Shown: one piece after another, positions 7,594-19,526 of the stretch
How positions within the stretch are numbered: the first letter of the stretch is position 1
Layout of the letters: the number at the start of each line of letters is the position of its first letter
Source: Proteus appendicitidis
Lineage (GTDB): Bacteria; Pseudomonadota; Gammaproteobacteria; Enterobacterales; Enterobacteriaceae
NCBI RefSeq assembly: GCF_030271835.1
Contig: NZ_CP127389.1
Coordinates: forward strand, 2,144,001 to 2,208,000
DNA length: 64,000 nt
Reading direction: 5' to 3'
Made by a program: the position numbers and the translations under genes
The notes under the pieces: model-generated
What the model was told of the DNA's origin: nothing
Seen by the model: the letters and a program-made list of their open reading frames with translations, nothing else
Database searches by the model: none

Positions 7594-8919
7594 TCAATCG
7601 GCTAGCACTAACTGAGGTTTAATCTCTTTTACTTTAGCAAGATATTCTTGTTTATCTTTACCCGTTAAACCATCAGCACGAGGCAATGTTGCCGTTAGTG
7701 GATTGACTGCTTGTTGGTTGATCCACAGCTCATAGTGTAAATGAGGCCCCGTAGAACGTCCTGTATTCCCTGATAACGCGATTCTATCCCCACGCTTAAC
7801 ACGTTGTCCCGGTTTTACAAGTAACTGACGTAAGTGCATATAACGTGTTGTGTATTGGCTACCATGGCGAATAGCAATAAAGTTACCTGCGGCACCACTG
7901 TATTTAGCGACAATAACTTCACCATCCCCTGTTGCTAATACAGGAGTTCCTACTGGCATAGCAAAATCGACACCTTTATGAGCAGCTAAACGACCTGTAA
8001 CAGGGTTAATACGACGAGGGTTAAATTGAGAGGAAACTCTAAATTGCTTCACCGTTGGGAATCGCATAAATCCACGTTCTAATCCACCAGCTTGACTATC
8101 ATAAAAACGACCATCTTCAGCAAGGAAAGCATAGTAGTCTTTACCCGCGCTGCGTAAACGCACGCCAATGAGCTCACTTTGCTCTGTACGACCATCAAGC
8201 ACTTCACGAGAAAAGAGCGCTGCAAATTGATCGCCACTTTGTAGTTTTTTAAAGTCTACTTGCCATTGTAATGCTTTGGTCACTGCGCGCGCTTCTGAAT
8301 TAGTTAAACCTGCATTCGTTGCGCTAACAGAGAAGCTACCACGAATAACACCTGTGGTAACACTGTTTTTCCACTCACCTTTTTGAAACTCTTTTGTCTC
8401 ATTAAAGCCCGTTTCTGTACGAGTATAAACACGGGTTTCACGGCGAGAAACGCCCCAACTTAACTCTTTTAGCAATCCATTATCATCAAGCTCCCAGCTA
8501 ATAGGCTGCCCAATTTTAAGGTTTCTAAGATCTTTATTTTGATTAGAGATAGTTGCGATATCAGCAGAATCAATACCAAACTGAGTCAGTATTGAACTTA
8601 ATGAATCACCACTAGAGACAATATAGGTATGAGGGACTTGTGCAACGGCAGTACTTGTATCGGAATCATCATCTGTACCGACTAAGCCTTCATCAGTCAG
8701 TTGATCACTACTGTCAGTGATAATGTCATCAGTATTTTCATCTTGGTTGGCAAGAGGCATCTGAATGCTGACAGGAACTTCACGGCCTTGCTCATTTTGA
8801 AGAACTACTGGTCGCCAAATTGCGACGACCAGTGTTGCTGCAGTTAACGAACCAAGCATGATCTTATGTGGGAGCGGTAAACTTAAATATACCTGTGCAA
8901 TGGATTTCTTCTGCTGCAC
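7594..8919 (-). CDS. mepM: Murein DD-endopeptidase MepM
   Basis: Cleaves D-Ala-mDAP crosslinks to allow insertion of new peptidoglycan. The 441-residue protein has an N-terminal membrane anchor (about residues 20-36), a LysM-type domain (about 95-140, YIVSSGDSLSSIL), and a C-terminal M23 metallopeptidase domain with the zinc ligands visible in HKGVDF and GPHLHYE. Size matches E. coli MepM (440). Start is GTG at 8919, preceded by AAGGA. Gene order lpxM-mepM-znuA is as in E. coli. Confidence 0.95.
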   Translation of the reverse strand: MQQKKSIAQVYLSLPLPHKIMLGSLTAATLVVAIWRPVVLQNEQGREVPVSIQMPLANQDENTDDIITDSSDQLTDEGLVGTDDDSDTSTAVAQVPHTYIVSSGDSLSSILTQFGIDSADIATISNQNKDLRNLKIGQPISWELDDNGLLKELSWGVSRRETRVYTRTETGFNETKEFQKGEWKNSVTTGVIRGSFSVSATNAGLTNSEARAVTKALQWQVDFKKLQSGDQFAALFSREVLDGRTEQSELIGVRLRSAGKDYYAFLAEDGRFYDSQAGGLERGFMRFPTVKQFRVSSQFNPRRINPVTGRLAAHKGVDFAMPVGTPVLATGDGEVIVAKYSGAAGNFIAIRHGSQYTTRYMHLRQLLVKPGQRVKRGDRIALSGNTGRSTGPHLHYELWINQQAVNPLTATLPRADGLTGKDKQEYLAKVKEIKPQLVLAD

Positions 8920-8931
8920 GTTCTTAATTCC

Positions 8932-9876
8932 TTATTGTGTTTCATTCAGGCAGCTCGCATATTGGTTAGCTAGTTGGGTAAGGAATTTTGTATAGCTCTC
9001 TTGAGTTAGAGCAATCCCACTTCCTAGGGGGTCTAATACACCCATTTTAACCCCAGTGCCTTTCGCCACTGTTTCTATTACTGTCGGCCTAAATTGTGGC
9101 TCAGCAAAGATGCAAGTTGCTTTTTGCTCAACCAACTGTGTTCGTATTTGATGTAATTTCTGCGCACCCGGCTGTATTTCAGGGTTGATCGTAAAATGAC
9201 CTAACGGCTTTAAATTATAATGTTTTTCGAAGTAGCCATAAGCATCATGAAAGACAAAATAACCCTTATTTCTCACAGGCGACAGAATATTAACAAGATT
9301 CTTATCAGTTTGCTTGAGTTGTTCGCTGAATTTACCTAGGTTTACGTCCAGAAGTTCTTTTTTATCTGGATAGAGTGTAATTAACCTTTCGTGGATCTGT
9401 TTTGCAGACGACAACGCAATTTCTGGTGATAACCAGATGTGCATATTATAATCACCATGAGAATGATGTTCGTGATTTTCCTCATGTTTATGCACATTGT
9501 CATCATCATCTTTCAATAAAAGCGACTTTATTTCGTCAGTTTCCGCTAAAGCCAACTTATGATTGTCAGTAAGTCTGTTTAATGGCTTATCTAAAAACAC
9601 TTCCATATCAGGTCCTACCCATACCATCAGGTCTGCGGAGGTGATTTTTTTCAAATCAGAGGGTTTTAATGCATAATCGTGTGGAGATGCTCCATCTGGT
9701 AATAAAACCTGTGTTGGAGTGACTCCATCAGCGATAGCGGCAGCAATAAATCCTAATGGTCTAATGGAAACGACGACATCAGCCTGCACTGAAGCACTGA
9801 ATGAGCTTATCATCGCTGTCGCTAAAAATGATTTCAATAAAAAACGATGCGCAAATTTGTTGTTTTTATGTAACAT
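8932..9876 (-). CDS. znuA: Zinc ABC transporter, periplasmic binding protein
   Basis: High-affinity zinc-binding protein of the ZnuABC importer. It has a signal peptide (about residues 1-32), the metal ligand region around His66 (GASPHDYAL), and the His/Asp/Glu-rich loop at about residues 123-146 that is typical of zinc-specific cluster 9 proteins. 314 residues, close to E. coli ZnuA (310). Divergent from znuCB across a Zur box, so it is expected to be derepressed under zinc limitation. Confidence 0.96.
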   Translation of the reverse strand: MLHKNNKFAHRFLLKSFLATAMISSFSASVQADVVVSIRPLGFIAAAIADGVTPTQVLLPDGASPHDYALKPSDLKKITSADLMVWVGPDMEVFLDKPLNRLTDNHKLALAETDEIKSLLLKDDDDNVHKHEENHEHHSHGDYNMHIWLSPEIALSSAKQIHERLITLYPDKKELLDVNLGKFSEQLKQTDKNLVNILSPVRNKGYFVFHDAYGYFEKHYNLKPLGHFTINPEIQPGAQKLHQIRTQLVEQKATCIFAEPQFRPTVIETVAKGTGVKMGVLDPLGSGIALTQESYTKFLTQLANQYASCLNETQ

Positions 9877-9903
9877 AGGAAGAATTCTCGTGAATCATCA
9901 TTG

Positions 9904-9926
9904 GAAATGTTATATTATAACGTTTC
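9904..9926. promoter_or_regulatory. Zur box between znuA and znuC
   Basis: A 23-bp palindrome starting GAAATGTTATA and ending AACGTTTC. It agrees with the enterobacterial Zur consensus and lies in the 74-base interval between the divergent znuA and znuCB genes, where Zur binds in E. coli. Confidence 0.9.
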
Positions 9927-9950
9927 AATGATTCTGCAAGTGCTAATTTT

Positions 9951-10676
9951 ATGTCTGACTTGATTTGTTTAAAATCGGTTTGTGTTTCTTTTGGTGAAAG
10001 AGAAATTTTAAAAGATATCTCTTTTGATCTAAAAGCAGGCCGTATTCTTACTTTACTTGGTCCTAATGGCGCAGGTAAATCTACGGTTATCCGTTTAGTT
10101 CTTGGTTTATTAAATCCAACCTCAGGAAAAGTTGAGCGTCAAAATGCGCTAAGAGTGGGCTATGTGCCACAAAAACTTTATCTCGATCCCACCATGCCAC
10201 TCACCGTTAAACGGTTTATGACATTAAAACCGGGGGTTCATGATAAAGATATTCTCCCTGCTTTAGAACGCGTTAATGCGGCTAAATTAATCAATCAGCC
10301 TATGCAGAAACTTTCTGGCGGTGAGTCTCAACGAGTGTTGTTAGCAAGAGCGTTGCTTAATCAACCTCAACTTTTAGTTTTAGATGAACCCACACAAGGT
10401 GTTGATGTGAATGGTCAATTAGCACTTTATGATTTAATTAATCAGCTTCGTCATGAATTAGGTTGTGCCATCTTGATGGTTTCTCATGATCTTCATCTTG
10501 TAATGGCGAAAACAGACGAAGTCCTCTGTTTAAATGGTCATATTTGCTGTTCGGGTACACCTGACGTGGTGTCTTCTCACCCTGAATTTATTGCCATGTT
10601 TGGAAGCCGCGGTGCTGAGCAACTGGGTATTTATCGTCATCATCACCAGCATAGTAAGGAGTGTCGTCATGATTGA
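9951..10676 (+). CDS. znuC: Zinc ABC transporter, ATPase subunit
   Basis: ATP-binding subunit of ZnuABC. Walker [10 protein letters not shown], signature LSGGESQRV and Walker [11 protein letters not shown] are all present. The C-terminus ends in a His-rich tail ([12 protein letters not shown]), also known in ZnuC. 241 residues; the last eight bases overlap the start of znuB, implying coupled translation. Confidence 0.96.
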   Translation: MSDLICLKSVCVSFGEREILKDISFDLKAGRILTLLGPNGAGKSTVIRLVLGLLNPTSGKVERQNALRVGYVPQKLYLDPTMPLTVKRFMTLKPGVHDKDILPALERVNAAKLINQPMQKLSGGESQRVLLARALLNQPQLLVLDEPTQGVDVNGQLALYDLINQLRHELGCAILMVSHDLHLVMAKTDEVLCLNGHICCSGTPDVVSSHPEFIAMFGSRGAEQLGIYRHHHQHSKECRHD

Positions 10677-11454
10677 GTTGCTGTTACCGGGTTGGATTGC
10701 CGGTATGCTCTTAGCAATGGCGGCGGGTCCTTTAGGCTCTTTTGTCGTTTGGCGTCGTATGTCTTATTTTGGTGATACTTTAGCTCACGCCTCACTACTT
10801 GGTGTTGCTTTTGGTTTGCTATTTAACATCGAGCCTTTTTATGCTGTTATTGCAGTCACGCTTCTTCTCGCTATTTTATTGGTCTGGTTAGAGTTAAAAC
10901 CTCAACTTTCTGTTGATACTCTTTTAGGGATCATGGCACACAGTGCGCTTTCTTTAGGGCTTGTGGTTGTTAGTTTAATGTCGAATGTACGTGTTGATTT
11001 AATGGCTTATCTGTTTGGTGATTTGCTGTCTGTAAACTATCAAGACGTTATCAGCATTTTTATTGGTGTTGTAATTGTTTTATTTGTGATTATTCGCTCA
11101 TGGCGTCCACTACTTTCCATGACAATTAATCAAGATATGGCATTTGTTGATGGTGTGAATATTCAACGAGAACGCTTAAAGCTAATGATGATCACCGCAT
11201 TAACCATTGGTTTAGCTATGAAGTTTGTCGGTGCGCTGATCATTACCTCGTTACTGATCATCCCTGCAGCAACAGCACGTCGTTTTGCTCGTTCCCCAGA
11301 GCAAATGGCTCTGATTGCAATCGCGGTTGGTATGTTGGCAATTACTGGTGGCTTAACCTTCTCTGCTTTCTATGACACGCCTGCTGGTCCTTCAGTGGTT
11401 TTAGCGGCGAGTTGCCTCTTTATTTTAAGTTTATTTGCCCCGACTAAACAGTAA
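10669..11454 (+). CDS. znuB: Zinc ABC transporter, permease subunit
   Basis: Integral membrane subunit of ZnuABC with multiple hydrophobic segments and the conserved [14 protein letters not shown] region near residue 35. A longer reading frame opens at 10534 inside znuC, but the ATG at 10669 overlapping the znuC stop codon gives 261 residues, exactly the E. coli length, and follows an AAGGAG site. Transcribed with znuC from the Zur-controlled promoter. Confidence 0.95.
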   Translation: MIELLLPGWIAGMLLAMAAGPLGSFVVWRRMSYFGDTLAHASLLGVAFGLLFNIEPFYAVIAVTLLLAILLVWLELKPQLSVDTLLGIMAHSALSLGLVVVSLMSNVRVDLMAYLFGDLLSVNYQDVISIFIGVVIVLFVIIRSWRPLLSMTINQDMAFVDGVNIQRERLKLMMITALTIGLAMKFVGALIITSLLIIPAATARRFARSPEQMALIAIAVGMLAITGGLTFSAFYDTPAGPSVVLAASCLFILSLFAPTKQ

Positions 11455-11480
11455 TTGAAATATAAATAAGATTTCATGCA

Positions 11481-11522
11481 AAAAATAACCCTCACTATTA
11501 ATTTCTAGTGAGGGTTATTTTT
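11481..11522. terminator. Shared terminator of znuCB and ruvB
   Basis: A 17-bp perfect inverted repeat (arms 11481-11497 and 11506-11522), core TAACCCTCACTA, between convergent znuB and ruvB. A- and T-runs on both sides make it bidirectional. Confidence 0.9.
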
Positions 11523-11552
11523 ATGATCCATTATCGGGTTATTGTAAAGAAT

Positions 11553-12560
11553 CTAATCTTCCATAACTCGATTAAAATGACGATAGGCATGATTAGTGGC
11601 AACACGGCCCCGTGGTGTACGCTGAATAAAACCTTGCTGAATTAAATAAGGCTCTAATACATCTTCTATGGTTTCACGCTCTTCACCAATAGCTGCCGCA
11701 AGGTTATCTAATCCGACAGGGCCACCCATAAATTTATCAATGATGGCAAAAAGGAGTTTTCGATCTAAATAATCAAAACCGGCTGCATCCACATTCAACA
11801 TATCAAGCGCTTTAGAAGCAATCTCTTCATCAATGGCACCATTGCCTTTTACTTGGGCAAAATCTCTCACACGGCGCAATAATCGGTTAGTAATACGCGG
11901 TGTACCTCGTGAACGCATCGCAATTTGACGAGCGCCTTCATCTGTCATCTCTAATCCCATAAAATTGGCACTACGAGAAACAATATGTTGAAGATCGTCA
12001 ACATTATAAAACTCAAGACGTTGAACAATACCAAAACGGTCGCGCAATGGCGATGTTAAAGAGCCAGCTCTTGTGGTTGCACCCACTAAGGTAAATGGAG
12101 GGAGGTCAATTTTAATTGAACGAGCCGCAGGTCCTTCACCAATCATAATATCAAGTTGATAATCTTCCATTGCTGGATAAAGAATTTCTTCAACAACAGG
12201 TGAAAGACGATGAATTTCATCAATAAATAATACGTCATGAGGCTCTAGGTTAGTTAGCATAGCGGCTAAATCACCGGCTTTTTCAAGTACAGGGCCTGAT
12301 GTGGTACGTAAATTAACCCCCATTTCATTAGCAATGATATTTGCTAATGTGGTTTTACCTAATCCGGGAGGTCCAAAGATAAGCAGATGATCGAGCGCAT
12401 CATGACGCAATTTAGCCGCCTGAATAAAAATCTCCATTTGTTCTCGAACTTGCGGTTGCCCAACATATTCGGCAAGAGATTTAGGACGGATCGCCCTATC
12501 AATAATTTCTTCTTCAGGTTGTTGAATTTCTGCTGAAATCAGGCGATCTGCTTCAATCAC
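11553..12560 (-). CDS. ruvB: Holliday junction branch migration ATPase RuvB
   Basis: Hexameric AAA+ motor that drives branch migration with RuvA. Walker [10 protein letters not shown], Walker B FIDEIHRL and a C-terminal winged helix ([18 protein letters not shown]) are present. 335 residues (E. coli 336). Start is GTG at 12560. It follows ruvA after 12 bases in one operon controlled by the LexA box at 13244-13259. Confidence 0.97.
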   Translation of the reverse strand: MIEADRLISAEIQQPEEEIIDRAIRPKSLAEYVGQPQVREQMEIFIQAAKLRHDALDHLLIFGPPGLGKTTLANIIANEMGVNLRTTSGPVLEKAGDLAAMLTNLEPHDVLFIDEIHRLSPVVEEILYPAMEDYQLDIMIGEGPAARSIKIDLPPFTLVGATTRAGSLTSPLRDRFGIVQRLEFYNVDDLQHIVSRSANFMGLEMTDEGARQIAMRSRGTPRITNRLLRRVRDFAQVKGNGAIDEEIASKALDMLNVDAAGFDYLDRKLLFAIIDKFMGGPVGLDNLAAAIGEERETIEDVLEPYLIQQGFIQRTPRGRVATNHAYRHFNRVMED

Positions 12561-12572
12561 AATGTGTTACTC

Positions 12573-13193
12573 CTAAATAGCCGCGCGCAACGCTTCTTTG
12601 ATAAGTGTCTCGCTATCTGTACCCAGTTTTGCCACTTTGCTGATCATTTTTGCAGCTTCTTGTGGTTTATAGCCTAATGCGATTAATGCCGCAGAGGCTT
12701 CGGCTTCAATATCTGCCGCTTTTGGTGCTTTAGGTGAAGTACTTTCTGGTAACTCGATATCATTATTTTCGAATAAATCACCATTAAGACCTTTAAAGCG
12801 ATCTTTCATTTCAACCACTAAACGCTCCGCCGTTTTCTTACCTACACCCGGTAATTTCACTAGTGAAGTGATAGATTCATTTTCAATCGCGGTGACAAAT
12901 TGACGAGCAGACATGCCAGATAGAATGGCTAATGCAAGTTTAGGTCCCACACCATTCACTTTAATTAATTCACGAAAAAGTGCGCGCTCTTGTTTTTGGT
13001 TAAAACCATAAAGTAATTGTGCATCTTCACGTACGATAAATTGCGTGTAGATAATGGCTTCTTGACCAATATCAGGCAATTCATAAAAACAGGTCATTGG
13101 CATATTGATTTCATAACCCACACCATTACCTGCCTCGATCAGCACCACTGGTGGCTGTTTTTCAAGAATAATTCCTCTGATACGACCTATCAC
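12573..13193 (-). CDS. ruvA: Holliday junction recognition protein RuvA
   Basis: Binds four-way junctions as a tetramer and loads RuvB. It shows the N-terminal OB-fold ([15 protein letters not shown]), two helix-hairpin-helix motifs ([13 protein letters not shown] and [13 protein letters not shown]) and the C-terminal RuvB-binding domain. 206 residues (E. coli 203). Start is GTG at 13193 with GGAGG seven bases upstream. First gene of the SOS-regulated ruvAB operon. Confidence 0.96.
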   Translation of the reverse strand: MIGRIRGIILEKQPPVVLIEAGNGVGYEINMPMTCFYELPDIGQEAIIYTQFIVREDAQLLYGFNQKQERALFRELIKVNGVGPKLALAILSGMSARQFVTAIENESITSLVKLPGVGKKTAERLVVEMKDRFKGLNGDLFENNDIELPESTSPKAPKAADIEAEASAALIALGYKPQEAAKMISKVAKLGTDSETLIKEALRAAI

Positions 13194-13236
13194 CCTAACG
13201 CCTCCGCAAATATAATTACGTCAAGTTTATAACATA

Positions 13237-13261
13237 AAAAAAGCTGGACGTATATCCAGCC
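13237..13261 (-). terminator. Probable ruvC terminator overlapping the LexA box
   Basis: On the minus strand GCTGGA and TCCAGC form a 6-bp stem with a 6-base loop and are followed directly by seven T. It lies 36 bases past the ruvC stop codon and coincides with the ruvAB LexA palindrome. Confidence 0.6.
13244..13259. promoter_or_regulatory. LexA (SOS) box of ruvAB
   Basis: CTGGACGTATATCCAG fits the LexA pattern CTG-N10-CAG and closely resembles the E. coli ruvA box. It lies 51 bases upstream of the ruvA start. On the minus strand the same palindrome, followed by a run of seven T, also has the form of an intrinsic terminator for ruvC. Confidence 0.85.
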
Positions 13262-13296
13262 TGTAAAAAACCAAACACATTTACCAAGATAACAAC

Positions 13297-13818
13297 TTAT
13301 CTTAACCTGCCTCGTGTTAACACTAATCGAGGATCGCCCACACGTAATAAATTTTGGTTAAAATGACAATGAGTGATAGCAATCGCCAAGGCATCAGCAG
13401 CATCTGATTGTGGTGCCGCAGATAATTTTAGTATTGAGCGCACCATATGTTGTACTTGGCTTTTTTCAGCAGCGCCCGTGCCCACAACGGTCTGTTTAAC
13501 TTGGCGAGCTGCATATTCAAAAACAGGTAAATCATTATTTACTGCGGCGAGTATCGCAACACCTCGCGCTTGCCCCAGTTTTAATGCGGAGTCAGCATTT
13601 TTAGCCATAAACACTTGTTCAACGGCAAACACATCCGGCGAAAATTGAGTAATAATTTCGCTAACACCAGCATAAATACGCTTAAGTCGATTGGGGAGAT
13701 CGGGAACTTGTGTACGAATACAACCGCTTCCCAAATAGATAAGCTGACGCCCTTGTTGTCGAATTACACCATAGCCTGTAACACGCGAGCCGGGGTCTAT
13801 ACCTAGAATGATAGCCAT
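13297..13818 (-). CDS. ruvC: Holliday junction resolvase RuvC
   Basis: Endonuclease that resolves Holliday junctions held by RuvAB. The acidic residues of the RNase H-like active site are visible in [12 protein letters not shown] (start), FAVEQVF (middle) and [13 protein letters not shown] (C-terminal). The frame opens at 13899, but the ATG at 13818 gives 173 residues, equal to E. coli RuvC, and has AGGA six bases upstream. E. coli has yebB between ruvC and ruvA; it is missing here. Confidence 0.96.
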   Translation of the reverse strand: MAIILGIDPGSRVTGYGVIRQQGRQLIYLGSGCIRTQVPDLPNRLKRIYAGVSEIITQFSPDVFAVEQVFMAKNADSALKLGQARGVAILAAVNNDLPVFEYAARQVKQTVVGTGAAEKSQVQHMVRSILKLSAAPQSDAADALAIAITHCHFNQNLLRVGDPRLVLTRGRLR

Positions 13819-13942
13819 ATCAATTCCTGTTGCCGATATGGTCGATGGCGAGAGAAAAGAGCAAAAAAATCTGCTCTGCTCTTCTCTTCGCACTTTCAAT
13901 AACAGCGTTAAACACCGTTATTTTCGATAATCGTTAGAACGA

Positions 13943-14698
13943 TTACAGGATATCTTCCAGTTGTTTTGCAACTTTATCTGAGATATCACCGTTGTGATAG
14001 ACTTCTTGCACGTCATCACTGTCTTCTAACATATCGATAAGACGCATTAATTTTGGTGCAGTTTCAATATCTAATTCTGCTTTAGTTGATGGGATCATTG
14101 AAACTTCTGCTGATTCAGCAACAAAACCTGCTGCATCCATTGCATCTTTTACTTCACCAAAAGATTCTGGTGTGGTGTAAACATCAATAGCACCATCATC
14201 AAAAGTTTCAACGTCGTCAGCACCAGCTTCTAACGCAGCTTCCATAATGGCATCTTCGTCCACACCCGGTGCGTAGGAAATGACGCCTTTTTTGGTAAAC
14301 AGATAAGATACAGAACCATCTGTTCCTAAATTACCACCTGTTTTGGTAAATGCATGGCGAACATCGGAAACAGTACGGTTACGATTATCACTTAAGCATT
14401 CAACCATCACCGCAGTACCCGCAGGACCATAGCCTTCATAAATGATGGTTTCCATATTATCGTTTTCATCATTACCCACACCTCGTGCAATTGCACGATT
14501 TAAAGTGTCACGAGTCATGTTGTTCGATAATGCTTTATCAACTGCCGCACGTAAACGTGGGTTAGTTGCAGGATCACCACCACCTAAACGTGCTGCTGTA
14601 ACTAATTCACGGATGATTTTAGTGAAAATTTTACCGCGTTTCGCATCTTGCGCTGCTTTACGGTGTTTTGTATTGGCCCATTTACTATGACCTGCCAT
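13943..14698 (-). CDS. yebC: YebC/PmpR family protein
   Basis: A 251-residue member of the YebC/TACO1 family (E. coli 246), with the conserved N-terminus [20 protein letters not shown]. Members have been described as transcription regulators, and more recently as factors that relieve ribosome stalling at proline runs; which applies here is unknown. It lies between nudB and ruvC on the same strand, as in E. coli, with a 125-base gap to the ruvC start. Confidence 0.93.
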   Translation of the reverse strand: MAGHSKWANTKHRKAAQDAKRGKIFTKIIRELVTAARLGGGDPATNPRLRAAVDKALSNNMTRDTLNRAIARGVGNDENDNMETIIYEGYGPAGTAVMVECLSDNRNRTVSDVRHAFTKTGGNLGTDGSVSYLFTKKGVISYAPGVDEDAIMEAALEAGADDVETFDDGAIDVYTTPESFGEVKDAMDAAGFVAESAEVSMIPSTKAELDIETAPKLMRLIDMLEDSDDVQEVYHNGDISDKVAKQLEDIL

Positions 14699-14725
14699 GA
14701 AATATCTCCAAACGTGGTCTAATCA

Positions 14726-15163
14726 TTAAATAACAAATTCTTCAATCGCTTGCTGATTACTGGCGGATTTTGTTAATTTTGCCGCCAGTTTCGCGTCTAA
14801 CCATTGGTATTGCGAATGCTCAGTTAGCACAATATCTCGCTCTGCGGGTAGTGCTAACGTAAACCAATGTTCCTGACAATGAGTAACACCTGGTGCATAA
14901 CGATGCCGAAAATGTGCAAAAATTTCAAAAAGAATTGAGCGATGACAATCCACCAGCTTCAGATTTTCTTTTATGATATCAATTCCAACTTCTTCTTGCA
15001 CTTCACGCAACGCCGTTTGAAAAGGCGTCTCACCCTCTTCTAAACTGCCTGTCACAGATTGCCAGAAATCAGGATCATCTCGACGCTTTAGCATAAGCAC
15101 CCGTTTGGTCTCTTTTGCATAAATAACAACTAAAACGGATACCGGGCGCTTATATTTCATCAT
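14726..15163 (-). CDS. nudB: Dihydroneopterin triphosphate diphosphatase
   Basis: Nudix hydrolase that removes pyrophosphate from dihydroneopterin triphosphate in folate synthesis. The Nudix box is visible as GSLEEGETPFQTALREVQEE with its EVQEE metal ligands, about residues 38-60. 145 residues (E. coli NudB 150). The start codon abuts the aspS stop codon, so the two are one transcript; either of two adjacent ATG codons could start it. Confidence 0.92.
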   Translation of the reverse strand: MMKYKRPVSVLVVIYAKETKRVLMLKRRDDPDFWQSVTGSLEEGETPFQTALREVQEEVGIDIIKENLKLVDCHRSILFEIFAHFRHRYAPGVTHCQEHWFTLALPAERDIVLTEHSQYQWLDAKLAAKLTKSASNQQAIEEFVI

Positions 15164-16948
15164 TTACTCTTTATCTTCGCTAACTTCTTTTTGAGTTACT
15201 GCAATTGCTAACTCTTTTAAAGAATCTTCATTAGCAAAGCTTGGTGCATTAGTCATTAAACACGCAGCAGCTGTTGTTTTAGGGAAAGCAATAACATCAC
15301 GGATGTTATCAGTACCTGTTAACAACATAACTAAACGGTCTAAACCAAATGCTAAACCTGCATGTGGTGGAGTACCAAATTTAAGTGCATCTAATAAGAA
15401 ACCAAATTTCTCTTGTTGCTCATTCGGTGTAATACCTAAAATGCTAAATACTGCTTGTTGCATTTCATTACGGTGAATACGCACCGAGCCACCACCCACT
15501 TCATAACCATTAATAACCATATCATAAGCATTTGCCACAGCACCGACTGGATGTGCAGTCAATTCAGCTGGTGATAAGTCTTTTGGTGAAGTAAATGGAT
15601 GGTGCATCGCACTTAAGCTACCGGTTTCTTCATCTTCTTCAAACATTGGGAAGTCGATGACCCACAATGGTTTCCATGCATTTAAATCAGTCAGTTCAAG
15701 ATCACGACCTACTTTTAGACGCAGAGCGCCCATCGCATCACTCATTGTGCCTTTACGACCCGCACCAAAGAAGATTAAATCGCCATCTGTTGCGCCTGTT
15801 GTTTCCAAAATAGCGTTAACAACATCGTTAGTCAGGAATTTAGCGATAGGGCTTTGTACACCTTCAATGCCTTTCGCGCTTTCGTTGACTTTCATCCACG
15901 CAAGACCTTTAGCGCCGTAAATACCAACAAACTGTGTATATTCGTCAATATTTTTACGGGTTAATGCTGCACCACCCGGTACACGCAATGCGATAACACG
16001 ACATTTTTCATCGTTGGCAGCTTGTGCAAATACGCTAAACTCAACATTTTTGACTAAATCAGCGATGTCTTTAAGTTCCATTGGGTTACGTAAATCTGGT
16101 TTGTCTGAGCCATAACGACGCATTGCTTCAGCAAAAGTCATTACTGGGAACGCACCTAAATCAACATTAAGAATATCTAACCATAATGCATGGATCATAC
16201 GCTCCATCACTTCGCGCACTTGGTCTGCACTCATGAAAGAGGTTTCAACATCGATCTGGGTAAATTCAGGCTGACGGTCAGCACGTAAGTCTTCATCGCG
16301 GAAGCATTTTACGATTTGATAGTAACGATCAAAGCCAGACATCATTAACAGCTGTTTAAAAAGCTGTGGTGATTGAGGTAATGCGTAGAATTTACCTTTA
16401 TGTACACGACTTGGCACTAAATAGTCACGCGCACCTTCTGGTGTCGCTTTAGTCAGCATAGGAGTTTCAACATCAAGGAAACCTTCACCATCCATAAAAC
16501 GGCGAACAAAGCTTGTGATTTTAGCACGGGTTTTTAAGCGATCTGACATTTCAGGGCGACGCAGGTCTAAATAACGATATGTTAAACGACGCTCTTCAGT
16601 ATTTGTTTGATTGCTATCTAACGGTAATGGCTCTGAACGGTTAAATATAGACAGAGATTCTGCCGCTAACTCAATTTCACCTGTTGCCATATTTTTATTA
16701 ACTTGGCTATCAGGACGAGCGCGTACTGTTCCTGTGACTTGAATACAAAATTCATTACGCAGTTCTGAAGCCTGAGAAAATGCCTCTTTCTGCTCTGGGT
16801 CAAAGAAGACTTGAACAATACCTTCGCGATCTCGCATATCAATAAAGATAAGTCCACCTAAGTCACGGCGACGGTTAACCCAACCACAAAGAGTCACTTT
16901 TTGGCCCACATGGGCGCTATTCAACTGCCCACAATAATTAGTACGCAT
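15164..16948 (-). CDS. aspS: Aspartate-tRNA ligase
   Basis: Class II aminoacyl-tRNA synthetase charging tRNA-Asp. N-terminal OB-fold anticodon-binding domain (first 110 residues), motif 2 [18 protein letters not shown], the bacterial insertion domain and motif 3 ([13 protein letters not shown]) near the C-terminus. 594 residues (E. coli 590). First gene of an aspS-nudB unit. In E. coli yecD and yecE lie between aspS and yecN; both are absent here. Confidence 0.97.
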   Translation of the reverse strand: MRTNYCGQLNSAHVGQKVTLCGWVNRRRDLGGLIFIDMRDREGIVQVFFDPEQKEAFSQASELRNEFCIQVTGTVRARPDSQVNKNMATGEIELAAESLSIFNRSEPLPLDSNQTNTEERRLTYRYLDLRRPEMSDRLKTRAKITSFVRRFMDGEGFLDVETPMLTKATPEGARDYLVPSRVHKGKFYALPQSPQLFKQLLMMSGFDRYYQIVKCFRDEDLRADRQPEFTQIDVETSFMSADQVREVMERMIHALWLDILNVDLGAFPVMTFAEAMRRYGSDKPDLRNPMELKDIADLVKNVEFSVFAQAANDEKCRVIALRVPGGAALTRKNIDEYTQFVGIYGAKGLAWMKVNESAKGIEGVQSPIAKFLTNDVVNAILETTGATDGDLIFFGAGRKGTMSDAMGALRLKVGRDLELTDLNAWKPLWVIDFPMFEEDEETGSLSAMHHPFTSPKDLSPAELTAHPVGAVANAYDMVINGYEVGGGSVRIHRNEMQQAVFSILGITPNEQQEKFGFLLDALKFGTPPHAGLAFGLDRLVMLLTGTDNIRDVIAFPKTTAAACLMTNAPSFANEDSLKELAIAVTQKEVSEDKE

Positions 16949-17213
16949 ACAATATCCTTTTACTCAGCTTGTTGTGCTTTCTGCTGCGGAAATTTTGGCA
17001 ATAGTCTTTTTCGAGTAGTGTCAAAAAAAGGCAGACATTATAACGAAAATTCTTCCTGGAGATAAGAGTATAGACCTAGTTTATATGATACATCTTTTCA
17101 AGGATTTGCTAATCCCCAAACAATTAATTAATAATAATTATTTATAGCGACAGAAGTCGCTTTGAGGTTTATCATTAAATTCGCCGTTTTTTGGCTTTGG
17201 CAATGGAGAAAAG

Positions 17214-17612
17214 ATGGTTAGCTCGCTTTACATCGTACTGGGCGCACTATTATTGATTAAATTGTCCCTCAATGTCGTAAAACTCAGAACACAATATCGG
17301 GTTGCTTATGGCGATGGTGGCTTTTATGAATTACAAACAGCCATCCGTGTTCATGGCAATGCGGTAGAATATATTCCAATTTCCATGATCTTATTACTGG
17401 TCATGGAAATGAATGGTGCTTTTGTTTGGATGGTACACATCTGTGGCTCAATTTTAATCGCTGGTCGCTTTTTACACTCTTATGGATTAAAACACCGTGA
17501 ACTTCGCTGGCGTCGTTCAGGCATGGCAGCCACTTACTTATCAATGGTATTGATGATCATTGCTAATATTTATTTCCTTCCTTGGATACAAATCTTTTCC
17601 TTTTATTACTAA
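17214..17612 (+). CDS. yecN: MAPEG family inner membrane protein YecN
   Basis: A 132-residue protein with about four hydrophobic segments and the MAPEG signature region RVHGNAVEYIPI. Close to E. coli YecN (131 residues) and in the same place just upstream of cmoA. MAPEG proteins include glutathione transferases and related membrane enzymes in eukaryotes; the bacterial YecN substrate is not known. About 260 bases of upstream DNA contain its promoter and that of divergent aspS. Confidence 0.9.
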   Translation: MVSSLYIVLGALLLIKLSLNVVKLRTQYRVAYGDGGFYELQTAIRVHGNAVEYIPISMILLLVMEMNGAFVWMVHICGSILIAGRFLHSYGLKHRELRWRRSGMAATYLSMVLMIIANIYFLPWIQIFSFYY

Positions 17613-17742
17613 GTCCTCGCGGGAATAACATGATCATCCATGATCAAAACCGACATCCTTGCTGTTGTGTCTAATAACGGCAAGGTATCAGAAAGGTTTA
17701 TTTATTTTTTCCAATTTCTTTCTAAATAATGCAACTTTGTGA

Positions 17743-18551
<809 letters not shown>

Positions 18552-18552
<1 letters not shown>

Positions 18553-19526
18553 TGATTAATTTTGGCTCTTTTTATCAACTTATTGCGCAAGATGAGCGCT
18601 TATTTCATTGGTTAGATACATTACCGGCTCAATTGTCAGAATGGCGTTCAAATGCGTTACACGGTCACTTTTCTTCTTGGGAAAGAATGCTCGATGGTTT
18701 ACCCGAAATTACGCCTACTGAGATTGATTTGAAAAATGGTGTGATTGCTCAGCACACTCCAGCATTAAGCGCAGGAGAACAACTGGGGTTAAGCAACGTT
18801 TTAAAAAATTTAATGCCGTGGCGTAAAGGTCCCTTTTCACTTTATGGCGTCAATATCGATACAGAATGGCGCTCTGATTGGAAATGGGATCGTGTTTTAC
18901 CTCATCTTTCACCGCTTGAAGGTCGTTTAGTATTAGATGTGGGTTGTGGCAGTGGTTATCACATGTGGCGAATGTTAGGTGAAGGCGCAGAATTTGTTGT
19001 AGGGATCGACCCTACTCAACTTTTCTTATGCCAATTTGAAGCCGTCAGAAAATTATTAGGTAATGACCAACGCGCACATTTAATTCCTGTGGGTATTGAG
19101 CAAATGCCTGAATTAAATGCCTTCGATACCGTATTCTCAATGGGTGTCCTTTACCATCGCCGTTCACCACTTGATCATTTATGGCAATTAAAAAACCAAT
19201 TAGTTTCTGGTGGCGAATTAGTGTTAGAAAGCCTGGTTGTTGAAGGTGATGAATTTCAATGCCTGATCCCTGGTGAACGTTATGCACAAATGCGTAACGT
19301 GTACTTTATTCCATCAGCAAAAATGCTGAAAGTTTGGCTAGAAAAATGTGGTTTTAAAGATGTGCGTATTGTTGATGAAAACGTCACTTCTTTAGAAGAA
19401 CAACGTAAAACAGATTGGATGGTTACGGATTCTTTAGATGCATTTTTAGATGCTGATGATAAAACAAAAACTGTTGAAGGTTATCCTGCGCCTAAACGTG
19501 CGATATTAATTGCAACCAAGCCTTAA
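18552..19526 (+). CDS. cmoB: tRNA U34 carboxymethyltransferase CmoB
   Basis: Transfers the carboxymethyl group from carboxy-SAM to 5-hydroxyuridine at tRNA position 34, giving 5-oxyacetyluridine. SAM-binding motif [15 protein letters not shown] near residue 125; 324 residues (E. coli 323). Overlaps cmoA by one base. A hairpin resembling a terminator follows 16 bases after the stop. Confidence 0.96.

Noticed and set aside
10534..10668. Upstream extension of the znuB frame inside znuC
   Set aside because: It is antiparallel in frame to the conserved znuC C-terminus only by chance; the ATG at 10669 gives the family length and has a ribosome binding site.
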